This document shows positions 16,472 through 23,722 of a DNA stretch of 47,972 nucleotides, piece after piece. Position numbers and translations under genes: made by a program. The stretch is from a virus. The notes under the pieces were generated by a model. That model did not search any database and had not been told where the DNA came from. It was given only the letters and a program-made list of their open reading frames with translations. The stretch lies in the IMG/VR virus record IMGVR_UViG_3300006917_000006, positions 1-47,972 of that record. One strand, given 5' to 3'. The stretch's first letter is position 1; every line of letters begins with the position of its first letter.

Positions 16472-17247
16472 TTGATAGTGGTAATGCGTTCTGATTGCAC
16501 ACTGTGCGACCAGCTTCCGCAAGCCTGACACTGGTACCGTTGCTGGCGGCCCGTGGAAGTGGACTGGAACCCGCGACGCTGAAGCTTTTCTCCGAGGCAC
16601 GCAGGGCACACGTTGACCTGTCCCGCGATGACGCCGAGGTTCGGGTGATTCTTTATCCACGGACGGACATAGAGATAGAGTTCTCGGAGCAGCGCTACGT
16701 CCTGTACGTTATAGGTGCGCATCTGCTTCCAGTACCTCTTGTTCCCGGCGATACAACCGAGCCACATCTCGAATCCTTCGTGTCTGACCTTCTCGCCGAG
16801 CCCGAGGAACTTGGACGCGTCCTGGAGCTTGTTGCTGTTGAGCTTGAAGTACTTCTTGAGAACCTTCTTCGTGTCGATCGACTTGAAGGGGCTGTAGGGC
16901 GGGAGTCCCCATTGCAGGAAGCGTGCATTGAGCTTCTTGATGTCGAACTCGTCCCCGTTGTGGGCGATGACGATATCTGCCTCGTCGAACAGCTCGTAAG
17001 CTTTGTTCACGAGGAACGCGTCATCAAGCTGGTACGGCGTATAGTTCGGATCGTCGCACAGCATGAGGCTATGGATCTTCCGATCGCCGTTCCAGCAATA
17101 TGCGAATCCGAGAAGCGTAGTCTCGCGTTCGAACTCGATGACGTTCTGCTCGTACTTTCCCCAGGTATATCCCAGGTTCGGAGCGGTCTCGATGTCGATG
17201 TAGAGTATCCTAGGCTCTCGGGACTCGACGACGTTGGCTTTTGCCAT
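16468..17247 (-). CDS. DnaQ-like 3'-5' exonuclease with C-terminal zinc ribbon
   Basis: A 259-residue protein. The RNase H-like exonuclease core has LYIDIET (Asp18, Glu20), IAHNGDEFDIKKLNARF (Asp102) and YNVQDV (Tyr179, Asp183), the DEDDy pattern. Residues 214-243 hold a zinc ribbon of two CxxC pairs (CPAC, CQAC), an unusual addition. It may process DNA or RNA ends; no polymerase is encoded with it. It leads the segment with RNA ligase, HAD and GroES, with an ATGA overlap downstream and a TACCACTAAACTAACAC leader. Confidence 0.85.
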   Translation of the reverse strand: MAKANVVESREPRILYIDIETAPNLGYTWGKYEQNVIEFERETTLLGFAYCWNGDRKIHSLMLCDDPNYTPYQLDDAFLVNKAYELFDEADIVIAHNGDEFDIKKLNARFLQWGLPPYSPFKSIDTKKVLKKYFKLNSNKLQDASKFLGLGEKVRHEGFEMWLGCIAGNKRYWKQMRTYNVQDVALLRELYLYVRPWIKNHPNLGVIAGQVNVCPACLGEKLQRRGFQSTSTGRQQRYQCQACGSWSHSVQSERITTIK

Positions 17248-17250
17248 GTG

Positions 17251-17862
17251 TTAGTTTAGTGGTATACCGTGTATCTTCCTTAGCTCACGCCAGTGCACTT
17301 TAGTCTTGTCGTGGCATGGCCTGCAGAGCGTCCTCCCGTTAGAGATCTCGTACCTGAGGTCGGGGAAGTATGCGAACGGCTTGATGTGATCTGCCTCTAG
17401 GTATGACCCGCGCATACCGCATGTTTGGCAAGTGTAGTTATCGCGCTCGAAGACTGACTTGCGCCACGCCCTCAGTTCTTGACTATTCCTTGCGAGGCGA
17501 TCGAGTTGATGCTTGGTGTATCCAACCCTCCTTTCGTTTGCTCGTTTCGTCATAAGAGCAGAGCGGCACTGGATCGAGCAGGTTTTCCTCTTGCGATAAA
17601 AAACCTGGGCCGGCTGAGTAAAGAATATCTTCTCACAAACGATACAGCACATCCTGAAAGAGTTAATCCTTTGGAATGTCACCCTGTGCTCCCTTGTGCA
17701 AAAATATTGACTGCGGGCTGGGGTTCCGGGCCTGTAATAACGAGCTGCACCACACAATGAACAATGCTCGACCCTACCCCTTCTTGGCTTGTTTCCTCTG
17801 GAATCCAGGAGGCTTGTTCCCTCCGTGGATGATGAAGTATTCCCTTTCGTAGTTGGATCCAT
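17251..17862 (-). CDS. HNH endonuclease
   Basis: A 203-residue Cys-rich protein. Residues 33-95 hold zinc-finger pairs ([31 protein letters not shown]). The C-terminal half is an HNH domain: [41 protein letters not shown]. The gene overlaps NinG by 89 bases if the ATG at 17862 is used; no closer good start codon exists, so the true N-terminus is uncertain. It may be a free-standing homing-type nuclease or a packaging-associated HNH. Confidence 0.8.
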   Translation of the reverse strand: MDPTTKGNTSSSTEGTSLLDSRGNKPRRGRVEHCSLCGAARYYRPGTPARSQYFCTREHRVTFQRINSFRMCCIVCEKIFFTQPAQVFYRKRKTCSIQCRSALMTKRANERRVGYTKHQLDRLARNSQELRAWRKSVFERDNYTCQTCGMRGSYLEADHIKPFAYFPDLRYEISNGRTLCRPCHDKTKVHWRELRKIHGIPLN

Positions 17863-18316
17863 TTTGAAGAACTTCGATGAGTCGTCCTAGGTCTTCTTCA
17901 GACCACCGCTTATCAATCCTGCTTTCGTGAATGAGGTACTTAAATGTCGGGAGTCCTAGTTTCTCAATCAGCGCCTCTGAGTAAACAGCGAGGTTCCCGT
18001 GCAGGTACAGATTGCACGACGCGCATTGGCCCCAAACATTAATCGGATTGAATTTGAGGTTCTGCCGCGCCCTTGAGATAAAGTGCCCGGCATGCATTCC
18101 TCGGCCGATCTCGCGCTTGCCGCAGGTGATGCACGTCCACCCGTCTCGCTCGCGAACGTACTTAGAGAAGAGTCGCCACAGTTTATCCTGTAGACGAGCC
18201 GCTGGTGTCTTCGATCTCCTGCGTAGCTTCTTCCCAGAACGCTTCAGCGGCTTACGGGCAAGGCTCGATGTCTTCTTTAACGTCTTCTGCGAGCGCTTCA
18301 GGGGGGTTCGCTTCAT
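17774..18316 (-). CDS. ninG: NinG/Rap-like recombination protein
   Basis: A 180-residue protein with a very basic N-terminus ([24 protein letters not shown]) and the NinG signature: [44 protein letters not shown]. In lambda, NinG (Rap) is a structure-specific nuclease acting on recombination intermediates. Zinc-binding cysteines and the HAGHF histidines are present. It overlaps the zinc-ribbon gene upstream by 65 bases and the HNH gene downstream by 89. Confidence 0.9.
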   Translation of the reverse strand: MKRTPLKRSQKTLKKTSSLARKPLKRSGKKLRRRSKTPAARLQDKLWRLFSKYVRERDGWTCITCGKREIGRGMHAGHFISRARQNLKFNPINVWGQCASCNLYLHGNLAVYSEALIEKLGLPTFKYLIHESRIDKRWSEEDLGRLIEVLQNGSNYEREYFIIHGGNKPPGFQRKQAKKG

Positions 18317-18503
18317 GGTAGATTCCGATCTTCGCGGGACTCATCCTCTTCTGTTCGGTGACAGGAATCTGTCGGAGCTCCATCGTCGCGCACGCGCAGT
18401 ACGGGCACGTGACGTTGGAGACCTTGAGTCCCCGTGGGACCTGGGTGAAACCCTCGGCCCCACAGTTGGTGCATATCGTCGGAACTCGGTACGTCCCGAA
18501 CAT
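18252..18503 (-). CDS. Zinc-ribbon protein
   Basis: An 83-residue protein with CTNCGAEG and CPYCACA, a treble-clef or ribbon zinc site, then a charged tail. I use the ATG at 18503, 11 bases after the upstream stop, rather than the longer frame which would overlap that gene. Function unknown. Confidence 0.65.
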   Translation of the reverse strand: MFGTYRVPTICTNCGAEGFTQVPRGLKVSNVTCPYCACATMELRQIPVTEQKRMSPAKIGIYHEANPPEALAEDVKEDIEPCP

Positions 18504-18514
18504 GGAGTGAACGA

Positions 18515-18949
18515 TTACAGTTCGAGAGCTTCCATGGCCTCGCACCATGCTTCGTACTCAGTTGCGAGCGGTCCGGCGAGCTTCTGGTCGGTGTTCAGGA
18601 CCAGATCCTTGACGGTCTTAACCTTGGTGAAGTTCCCGTCGTCGATGGACAGCGTGAAGTCCTGTTCCATGAGCTCGTTGAACTCCTTCTCGAACGCCTT
18701 CTGGGCGTCCGGGGAGATGTCGTAGGTCATAGTTCCGGTTCCGTTGTCGAGCATGATCGCGTTGCCATCCTCGTCCCGGTCGGCGTACTTCTCTGCCATA
18801 GCGAGCCGCTGGGCCTCGAGGGCGTCGATCGTGGGCTGGCACGCGTTGATGAACTTGACGCGCTCGCGGCTCTCCTTGGCTCCGAGGGGGAGCTGGTAGA
18901 GGAAGCGGCAGAGCGTGACGATATAGCGGTTCTTGATTCTGAGTTCCAT
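18515..18949 (-). CDS. DUF1617-like phage protein
   Basis: A 144-residue acidic helical protein: LYQLPLGAKESRERVKF, then a helix with IDALEAQRLAMAEKYADRD, and a C-terminus DLVLNTDQKLAGPLATEYE. The arrangement (short N-terminal strand, PLxGKESRxRxKF, charged helix) resembles DUF1617 found next to replication or packaging genes in phages of Gram-positive hosts. It lies seven bases after the GroEL stop codon. The ATG at 18949 follows GACTAACACACCT. Function unknown. Confidence 0.65.
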   Translation of the reverse strand: MELRIKNRYIVTLCRFLYQLPLGAKESRERVKFINACQPTIDALEAQRLAMAEKYADRDEDGNAIMLDNGTGTMTYDISPDAQKAFEKEFNELMEQDFTLSIDDGNFTKVKTVKDLVLNTDQKLAGPLATEYEAWCEAMEALEL

Positions 18950-18956
18950 AGGTGTG

Positions 18957-20561
18957 TTAGTCTTTCTTTTCATCCTCGATGAGAACGAGGTAGTCGCCCG
19001 ACAGGAGGGCCTGTGCGACGCTGATTGAGTTCTGCACGGAGTTCCTGAGCACGACGACGGGCTCGATGATCCCCGCCTCGCTCAGATCCTCGTATTGTCC
19101 GGTGTTCGCGTTGTAGCCGATCTTGTCGGTGACGTTCGCGAGCATGGTCTTGAAGTGCTCGTTGCAGTTCAGCGCGATCTGCTTGAGCGAAGACTGGCAG
19201 TAGACTTCCACAAGTCCGCGAATGTCCGTGTGGAGCTTCTTGAACTTCGTCTTCGAAAGCTTCTGGTAGATGTCCCAGAGCGTGATCCCTCCTCCGAGGA
19301 CGTAGCCCTCCTGAAGTGCGGAGCGCGTAGCGTTGATGGCGTCCTCGTAACGATGTAGCTTCTCGGTCACTTCGGGGAGCGTCGCTCCTCCGACGCGCAC
19401 GGTGGTGATGCCGTTGGTCAGGCAGGCGATGCGGCGCTTGAGGGTCTTGCCCTCTACGGAATCAGGGTCAACCTTGTCGAGCTGCTTGCGCAGGGCGTCG
19501 ATACGGAGATCGAGTCCTACGTTCCTGCCCTCTCCTGCGAGGAGCATGGTGCGGCGGTTGTCGGCAAGGGCCTTAGTGGCGTGGGTGAAGAACTCGGAGA
19601 GCTTCTTCCCGTCGCCCGACTCTCGTGCGGCCATGAGGCGGTCGGCGATCGACCCGTTCTTGTCGAGCACGACATTCCCCCTGAGATAGATCGCAAGGTC
19701 ATCGAGCGCGTCAGGATCGGACTCCTTGATGAGAAGGATCTCCATGTTCACCTTCTGGTCGAGGTGGTTCGTGATGAAGATGCCGGGTGCCTGCCCGATG
19801 AAGTCGGACGCGACCACGACGAGACGGTTCTCGCCGAGGGCTGCGGCAGCCTGCATGATCTCCATGACCTCCTCCTCGTAGTAGAGGCGCTTATCCGTGA
19901 TGAACACGAGCGGGTTCTCGTGAACAGCAGCCATGCCGCCGGGACGGTTGGCGAGATGCTGGCTGAAGAGTCCGCGCTCGATCACGAACCCGTTCTCCTC
20001 GATGATCTCGACGCCGAGCTTGCTATGCGCCTCGAGGAAGATGAGTCCATCGAGTCCCGCACGCTTCACCGCCTTCGCGACGTTCTTCGCGATGTCGGTA
20101 TCGTTGCTGGCAGAAACGGACGCTACGTACTCGAGCTGCTTGTCATCGTCTACTTTCCGTGCCCGTGAGTTGATCTCATCTACTAGGCACGATGCGACGT
20201 AATCGAGTTCCCGCGTAAGGTCGGCGTTGTTCCATCCTCGGTCGAGCAGGGCGAAGCCTGCGCGGATCAGAGTGTCAGAAAAGAGGATGGTGGTCGTCGT
20301 TCCGTCGCCCGCTACCGCATTGGTGCGGAACGAGGAGTTCTTGACGAACTCGACGATGGCGTTCTCTACGGGATCCTTGAGCTGGATATGGCGGGCGATC
20401 GTGAACCCGTCCTTGGTGATGAGGAAGTTGCCGTTCTGGTCCTCATAGACGACGTTCTTGCCCTTGGGCGTCAGGGTTCCCACTACGGGTCCTACGAGCT
20501 TGGCGAGTCCGGAGAACATGCGCTCCCGTACTGCGCTGTACTGGTAAGGTTCTGTATTCAT
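18957..20561 (-). CDS. groEL: Chaperonin GroEL
   Basis: A 534-residue group I chaperonin of full architecture. ATPase residues are intact: TKDGFTIARH with Asp51, AGDGTTTTIL (residues 84-93), and the distal EDAINATRSALQEG with Asp407 followed by GYVLGGGITL. Equatorial, intermediate and apical regions are all present (YVASVSASND, IEENGFVIERGLFSQHLA, ASDFIGQAPGIFI). It ends LIEDEKKD without the Gly-Gly-Met tail. Start chosen at 20561 because the promoter is at 20592-20620 and the longer frame would begin upstream of transcription. It forms the folding chamber with the phage GroES at 14997. Likely clients are the capsid or the large virion proteins. Confidence 0.95.
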   Translation of the reverse strand: MNTEPYQYSAVRERMFSGLAKLVGPVVGTLTPKGKNVVYEDQNGNFLITKDGFTIARHIQLKDPVENAIVEFVKNSSFRTNAVAGDGTTTTILFSDTLIRAGFALLDRGWNNADLTRELDYVASCLVDEINSRARKVDDDKQLEYVASVSASNDTDIAKNVAKAVKRAGLDGLIFLEAHSKLGVEIIEENGFVIERGLFSQHLANRPGGMAAVHENPLVFITDKRLYYEEEVMEIMQAAAALGENRLVVVASDFIGQAPGIFITNHLDQKVNMEILLIKESDPDALDDLAIYLRGNVVLDKNGSIADRLMAARESGDGKKLSEFFTHATKALADNRRTMLLAGEGRNVGLDLRIDALRKQLDKVDPDSVEGKTLKRRIACLTNGITTVRVGGATLPEVTEKLHRYEDAINATRSALQEGYVLGGGITLWDIYQKLSKTKFKKLHTDIRGLVEVYCQSSLKQIALNCNEHFKTMLANVTDKIGYNANTGQYEDLSEAGIIEPVVVLRNSVQNSISVAQALLSGDYLVLIEDEKKD

Positions 20562-20591
20562 AAGTTGTAAATCCCTTTGCAGGGCACATAC

Positions 20592-20620
20592 ATTATAGCA
20601 GACTTTGACGGAAAAGTCAA
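20592..20620 (-). promoter_or_regulatory. groEL promoter
   Basis: Minus strand: TTGACT at 20615-20620 and TATAAT at 20592-20597, spacer 17 bp. Leader of about 24 nt with a weak AAAGGG 11 bases before the ATG. Confidence 0.9.
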
Positions 20621-20627
20621 ATGAAAC

Positions 20628-20636
20628 TGTGGATAA
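20628..20636 (-). promoter_or_regulatory. DnaA box TTATCCACA upstream of groEL promoter
   Basis: Perfect consensus DnaA box, 7 bp upstream of the -35. The same placement occurs at 27454 and 33549. Confidence 0.7.
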
Positions 20637-20639
20637 CGC

Positions 20640-20660
20640 AAAGCCCCCGGTGTCGGGGGC
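20640..20660 (-). terminator. Terminator of the tRNA/RNA operon
   Basis: Perfect hairpin GCCCCCG/CGGGGGC with a 4-base loop, then TTT on the minus strand. It separates the tRNA cluster from groEL. Confidence 0.75.
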
Positions 20661-20946
20661 CATGCGCATGATTTCTTACTGGATCGGCCGGCAGATTCGA
20701 AAGGCACACTGCCTGGGCGATCGTTCGGATGACTCCTGTTCGAAGTCCGTTCGCTGCGTCCGTGTGAGCACCCTCTGTAGGGGGCACCGACACACTGAGC
20801 GAACAATTACAGTATCCACTAACTGCTTCTTGATCAGGGACCAATGCAAATCCCTGGAAGCATATATGTGACGGGCGCGAGAGATGGCGCTTACGCACCA
20901 CCTTCGCCTAGGGAAACTAGACTACCCCTGTGGATAAGTCAAGCTG
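20661..20946 (-). other. Non-coding region between tRNA-Trp and terminator
   Basis: No convincing gene on either strand. It would be transcribed as the 3' end of the tRNA operon. Inverted repeats are visible (GTGTG...CACAC around a CCC/GGG pair at about 20760-20795), so a folded 3' segment is possible. A DnaA box (TTATCCACA, 20929-20937) overlaps a TTGACT on the minus strand but has no matching -10. Confidence 0.5.
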
Positions 20947-21019
20947 CGGGCGGCCAGGGAATCGAACCCTGCCAGCAGGATTTGGAGTCCCGCTCGCCAG
21001 CCTTGGAACATGGTCGCCC
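20947..21019 (-). tRNA. tRNA-Trp (CCA)
   Basis: Acceptor stem GGGCGAC/GCCGCCC with one A-C mismatch, anticodon loop CTCCAAA (CCA), T-arm CAGGG-TTCGATT-CCCTG, discriminator G. The D-arm is weak. CCA is not encoded. Confidence 0.85.
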
Positions 21020-21125
21020 TACAATCGATTCTAAGGCGCGTTATGTCAGAAGACGTAGCTGGGGTCATCTTTTGACAAAACGTCGCTCTCGTGGTCTTGT
21101 GGTGCAAATGCGAGCGTCCTGGCGG

Positions 21126-21197
21126 AGCGTCGTACGGGGCTCGAACCCGTTCCTTCTGATTGGAAGTCAGATGTGCTACCGGTAACACCTACAACGC
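21126..21197 (-). tRNA. tRNA-Gly (TCC)
   Basis: Seven-base acceptor stem GCGTTGT/ACGACGC, anticodon loop CTTCCAA in a TCTGA/TCAGA stem, T-arm ACGGG-TTCGAGC-CCCGT. Confidence 0.92.
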
Positions 21198-21199
21198 GG

Positions 21200-21271
21200 A
21201 GCCTCATAACGGATTCGAACCGATCTCTCCAATTTACAAGATTGGGGCTTTTCCTACTAAGCGAATGAGGC
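21200..21271 (-). tRNA. tRNA-Thr (TGT)
   Basis: Acceptor GCCTCAT/ATGAGGC, anticodon loop CTTGTAA in a CCAAT/ATTGG stem, canonical T-loop TTCGAAT. Two bases separate it from tRNA-Gly. Confidence 0.92.
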
Positions 21272-21312
21272 GCTATTATCATTATACCTATATCTTCATG
21301 TTTTGTCAAGTG

Positions 21313-21384
21313 CTCCCCAGGCAGGACTCGAACCTGCAACCTTCTCGTTAACAGCGAGCTGCTCTACCATTGAGCTACCAGGGA
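21313..21384 (-). tRNA. tRNA-Asn (GTT)
   Basis: Anticodon loop CTGTTAA, D-arm AGCTC...GAGC, T-arm GCAGG-TTCGAGT-CCTGC, acceptor TCCCTGG/CTGGGGA with wobble pairs. It lies directly downstream of the structured RNA. Confidence 0.92.
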
Positions 21385-21395
21385 ATATTCAGCAA

Positions 21396-21796
21396 GCCAA
21401 GGAGCGAGAGTCGTCGGGGGATTAATTCAGGAGGCCCGAAGGCCGTCCTGTCTGCCTTATTTATTCGGCAGCACCTTTCCACTCCCGCTCGCTGGCCTCC
21501 TGTTTTCTGACGGTGCGCTGGTGGAGGGGGCTAACGAAGTTACAACCTATTTCTCCTATCGGGAGCAACCCCGAAGGCGACTTGTTTCTCCTGGCGTGTG
21601 AGTGGCTGTCTCAGATACCTTTTGGGAGCGACCCCATATTCTCTCTGAGCCCTTAAACCTAGTTCCAGGAAGGCCGTCTAACCCCCACCATCAACGCGCC
21701 GCCCTTTGTTCGGACAGCCTGGTGCGCTGGGAGAGGGGCACTGCTAATTATTCACAGTCTAGCCGCGCGGCTTCGCCCCTCTCCAAACGCGCCAGG
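21396..21796 (-). ncRNA. Large structured RNA candidate inside the tRNA array
   Basis: About 400 nt with no plausible gene, between tRNA-Pro and tRNA-Asn. Three long-range stems partition it: 21396-21411 with 21481-21496, 21512-21530 with 21682-21700 (19 positions), and 21718-21738 with 21776-21796 (21 positions, 17 Watson-Crick). Inside lie smaller hairpins, e.g. 21428-21450. On the minus strand two hairpins close with the stable cUUCGg tetraloop, and G-U pairs favour that strand, the same as the tRNAs. The second and third stems share GGTGCGCTG/AACGCGCC halves, as if duplicated. Large ornate RNAs (GOLLD, ROOL) are known beside phage tRNA genes; I cannot assign this to either. Confidence 0.75.
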
Positions 21797-21809
21797 TTGT
21801 AAGGAACTG

Positions 21810-21880
21810 TCAGACTACGAGGGCTCGAACCCCGGCCAGATGGTCCCAAACCACCCGTGCTACCGCTACACCATAGTCTG
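21810..21880 (-). tRNA. tRNA-Pro (TGG)
   Basis: Acceptor CAGACTA/TAGTCTG, anticodon loop TTTGGGA in a GGTGG/CCATC stem, T-loop TTCGAGC, discriminator A. Immediately upstream of the structured RNA. Confidence 0.92.
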
Positions 21881-21885
21881 ATCTG

Positions 21886-21958
21886 TGGGCCATGAGGGAT
21901 TCGAACCCCCGACCACCTCCGTGTAAAAGAGTTGCTCTACCAGCTGAGCTAACGGCCC
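21886..21958 (-). tRNA. tRNA-Val (TAC)
   Basis: Acceptor GGGCCGT/ATGGCCC, D-arm AGCTC...GAGC, anticodon TAC in loop TTTACAC, T-loop TTCGAAT, discriminator A. The anticodon stem has a terminal A-G mismatch. Confidence 0.9.
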
Positions 21959-21961
21959 TGG

Positions 21962-22032
21962 GGTGGCTAATGGGACTTGCACCCATGTCGCCAGGTCCAC
22001 AACCTGGAGTTCTACTGCTGAACTATAGCCAC
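21962..22032 (-). tRNA. tRNA-His (GTG)
   Basis: Acceptor GTGGCTA/TAGCCAC, anticodon loop TTGTGGA in CCAGG/CCTGG, discriminator C as expected for His. The T-loop reads TGCAAGT rather than TTCRANY, and the base before position 1 is A, so G-1 would have to be added after transcription. Confidence 0.88.
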
Positions 22033-22079
22033 TATAAGGCCCCTACCGTTGTATGTCGTCCCTACAACGTCGGCTGATC

Positions 22080-22556
22080 CTAAAGAACGGGCGGTAGCTC
22101 GCGCATCCTGACGGACACGGTGTAGCTCCAATGCTTCCAGTTCGAGTACTTCGTGAGAATCATGTTACGCGCAACGGCTCTCTGTAGGTCGCAGTCGTAG
22201 ATATTCTCCTCAGTCGCGCCGAATGACTTCCCGTAGGAGAGCCATGTGCCCATCTGGAACTGGAGACAGCCGTAGCTGTACTTTCCATTCACGTCGAGAA
22301 CCTTAGCGTTAGGATTGTTTTCACTCTCGTACTTTCCAAGCCTAGTAAGCCAGGTGTCGAGAGAGTCTTCCGAGACGCGCGGTTTCTCGCGAGGAACAGC
22401 GTATGTGGTCGTAGCGGTTGTTGGGGTCGTCGAACCCGTGGTGATCATCTCCGTTACCGGAGCGGATGCTTGCGCGGGCAGTGCCGTAAACAGAGAAATC
22501 GGCACCATGAGACTTACTGCCAGACTCGCTACGAGCCTTGTCTTGTAGTTATTCAT
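22080..22556 (-). CDS. Secreted transglycosylase/lysozyme-like protein
   Basis: A 158-residue protein with a signal peptide (residues 1-30, ending ALPAQA), a Thr-rich linker (residues 36-55) and a small SLT-type catalytic domain: LGKYESENNPNA with the candidate catalytic Glu77, then YSYGCLQFQMGTW (residues 93-105). It would cleave peptidoglycan glycan strands, acting as endolysin or at cell entry. The short SLT core with Ser-Tyr-Gly-xx-Gln-Phe after a Thr linker is a style common in Patescibacteria. Hairpins end six bases before its ATG, so translation may be controlled. No Shine-Dalgarno. Confidence 0.8.
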   Translation of the reverse strand: MNNYKTRLVASLAVSLMVPISLFTALPAQASAPVTEMITTGSTTPTTATTTYAVPREKPRVSEDSLDTWLTRLGKYESENNPNAKVLDVNGKYSYGCLQFQMGTWLSYGKSFGATEENIYDCDLQRAVARNMILTKYSNWKHWSYTVSVRMRELPPVL

Positions 22557-22561
22557 AGGTC

Positions 22562-22660
22562 GGCAACCAAGACGGCGGGGAGCAACAATCTTGATCTGAG
22601 AACCTTCGGGGTTCTTGGCTGCCTAACACGGGGTACGATGGAGATGTCTCGATCATACCC
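22562..22660 (-). promoter_or_regulatory. Double-hairpin leader before the transglycosylase gene
   Basis: Stem 22562-22572 with 22613-22623 (ten of eleven Watson-Crick, the other a G-U on the minus strand) encloses a GAACC/GGTTC hairpin. A second stem pairs 22631-22639 with 22652-22660 around a GAGA/TCTC tip. Together they fill the gap before the ATG at 22556. Confidence 0.6.
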
Positions 22661-22672
22661 CTCGCTAGGGAG

Positions 22673-22789
22673 CTAAGTCTTCTTTTCCTTATTCCTTAGA
22701 AATTCAATGAGCTGAAAGAGTCGCCGGCCGACGATGCGGTGCCTGGAGAGGCGCTGCTTCTTCGTGGCTTCCCTGCGGTGTGCCTTCAC
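22673..22789 (-). CDS. Putative 38-residue basic microprotein (GTG start)
   Basis: Open frame from GTG at 22789: Lys/Arg-rich first half (KAHRREATKKQRLSRHRIVG), then an amphipathic helix (RRLFQLIEFLRNKEKKT). The candidate promoter's -10 ends 10 bases upstream, giving the same nearly leaderless geometry as the genes at 4071 and 37010. It could be a nucleic-acid-binding peptide. Evidence is composition and promoter position only. Confidence 0.35.
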   Translation of the reverse strand: MKAHRREATKKQRLSRHRIVGRRLFQLIEFLRNKEKKT

Positions 22790-22799
22790 GTACGCGGGT

Positions 22800-22828
22800 A
22801 TGGTATACGGGTTGGATCAATGAGTCAA
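22800..22828 (-). promoter_or_regulatory. Candidate promoter for lysis gene and tRNA cluster
   Basis: Minus strand: TTGACT at 22823-22828, TACCAT at 22800-22805, spacer 17 bp. The -10 is weak. Confidence 0.45.
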
Positions 22829-22834
22829 TACCGG

Positions 22835-22902
22835 TTACGGCATCGGGAATCGGACCCGATCGCCAGCCTTATGAGAGCCGGGTCAGCGCCAGCTGTGCCG
22901 CG
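22835..22902 (-). tRNA. tRNA-Met-like (CAT), degenerate
   Basis: Anticodon loop CTCATAA in a CGGCT/GGCTG stem, T-arm TCGGG-TCCGATT-CCCGA, acceptor about CGCGGCA/TGCCGTA with mismatches at the tip, short D-arm. Only 68 nt. It could be a divergent tRNA-Met or a tRNA-like element. Confidence 0.65.
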
Positions 22903-22909
22903 TAAAATA

Positions 22910-22934
22910 GGGGGTTTTTAGGATTGGTACCCCC
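22910..22934 (-). terminator. Hairpin terminator after the 22966-24954 module
   Basis: GGGGG/CCCCC stem (22910-22914 with 22930-22934) followed by TATTTT on the minus strand. Confidence 0.6.
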
Positions 22935-22965
22935 GGACCAGGATAGAAAACGTGAGAGTAGCGGA

Positions 22966-23151
22966 TTACTGCGGGGCATCGGTCACCCTTTGGGGGCGAC
23001 GGCGGGATTGCCAACAGTCGAAGTGCACGACCGTGACGGGGCGGGTAAACGTAGCCGCGTATTTGCCGCATATCTGGCAGTTAGCCGGATAGCGCGGCGC
23101 ATTCTTCAGGCGTTCGGCTATCGCCTTCTTGATGATCTGCTCTTCGGTCAT
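22966..23151 (-). CDS. Small zinc-binding protein
   Basis: 61 residues with NCQICGKYAATF and a later HFDCW, a probable single zinc site. GGGAGG lies upstream of the ATG, one of the few Shine-Dalgarno starts in this genome. ATG overlaps the upstream gene (stop at 23148). Function unknown. Confidence 0.7.
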   Translation of the reverse strand: MTEEQIIKKAIAERLKNAPRYPANCQICGKYAATFTRPVTVVHFDCWQSRRRPQRVTDAPQ

Positions 23152-23369
23152 AGGAATATCCTCCCAGGAACCGACAGGAACAGCTCCATGATGGCGATGC
23201 GGAACATGAGTTCCTCACCGCACTTGGAACAGATGCCTCGGAAGAGCAGATGCTCGTCCTCAGTCACCCAGAACGCGACGGGGAGCTTCTGTTCCTCGCT
23301 TCTCAGCGAGGTCATCAGGAACGCACCCCGCTCGCAGTGGCAGCGTATGACGCATTCCTTAGCTCGCAT
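23148..23369 (-). CDS. Small Cys-rich protein
   Basis: 73 residues with CVIRCHCERG and GICSKCGEEL, probably zinc-binding, with a hydrophobic C-terminus (MELFLSVPGRIFL). Strong AAGGAG six bases before the ATG. Starts three bases after the stop of the membrane-anchored gene. Function unknown. Confidence 0.7.
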   Translation of the reverse strand: MRAKECVIRCHCERGAFLMTSLRSEEQKLPVAFWVTEDEHLLFRGICSKCGEELMFRIAIMELFLSVPGRIFL

Positions 23370-23372
23370 GGC

Positions 23373-23714
23373 TTACTCCTTGCAAGGAACAAAGAAATAA
23401 ACGAAGTTGTGCTCCTTGCAGTACACAGCCCAGTGACATCCGCCTTTCGGCGGCTTGCCATCGGGGAACTTCGAGTACTTGTCGTACGCGAACGAACCGA
23501 GTTCGACGCGCATCTTCAAGTTCCGTTTCCAGTACACGAGGCGTTCGTCGAAGGACATGATCTCAACCTTCTTCAGGGCGATCGTATCCTCGAAGTCTTC
23601 CTGCGTCTCGTGCTTAGGGTGTACGTCCTGCTGACACCGGACCTGCGCTGCCCACAGCAATAGCGAGCAGAGCAGGATCACGATGGCGAGGACGGTGCTC
23701 CTTTTCAGTCGCAT
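23373..23714 (-). CDS. Membrane-anchored or secreted protein, unknown
   Basis: A 113-residue protein. The basic MRLKRS leads into a hydrophobic segment (TVLAIVILLCSLLLWAA, residues 7-23), a signal anchor or cleavable signal peptide. The rest is charged and soluble with a Cys pair region (GGCHWAVYCKEH). GGAGGAGG lies four bases before the ATG. Spanin, lysis regulator and exclusion protein are all possible; nothing decides. Confidence 0.7.
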   Translation of the reverse strand: MRLKRSTVLAIVILLCSLLLWAAQVRCQQDVHPKHETQEDFEDTIALKKVEIMSFDERLVYWKRNLKMRVELGSFAYDKYSKFPDGKPPKGGCHWAVYCKEHNFVYFFVPCKE

Positions 23715-23722
23715 ACCTCCTC

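Noticed and set aside
20605-20871. An 88-codon frame on the plus strand beside the groEL promoter
   Set aside because: It covers a promoter, a DnaA box and a terminator, is on the wrong strand for the region, and has no protein-like composition.
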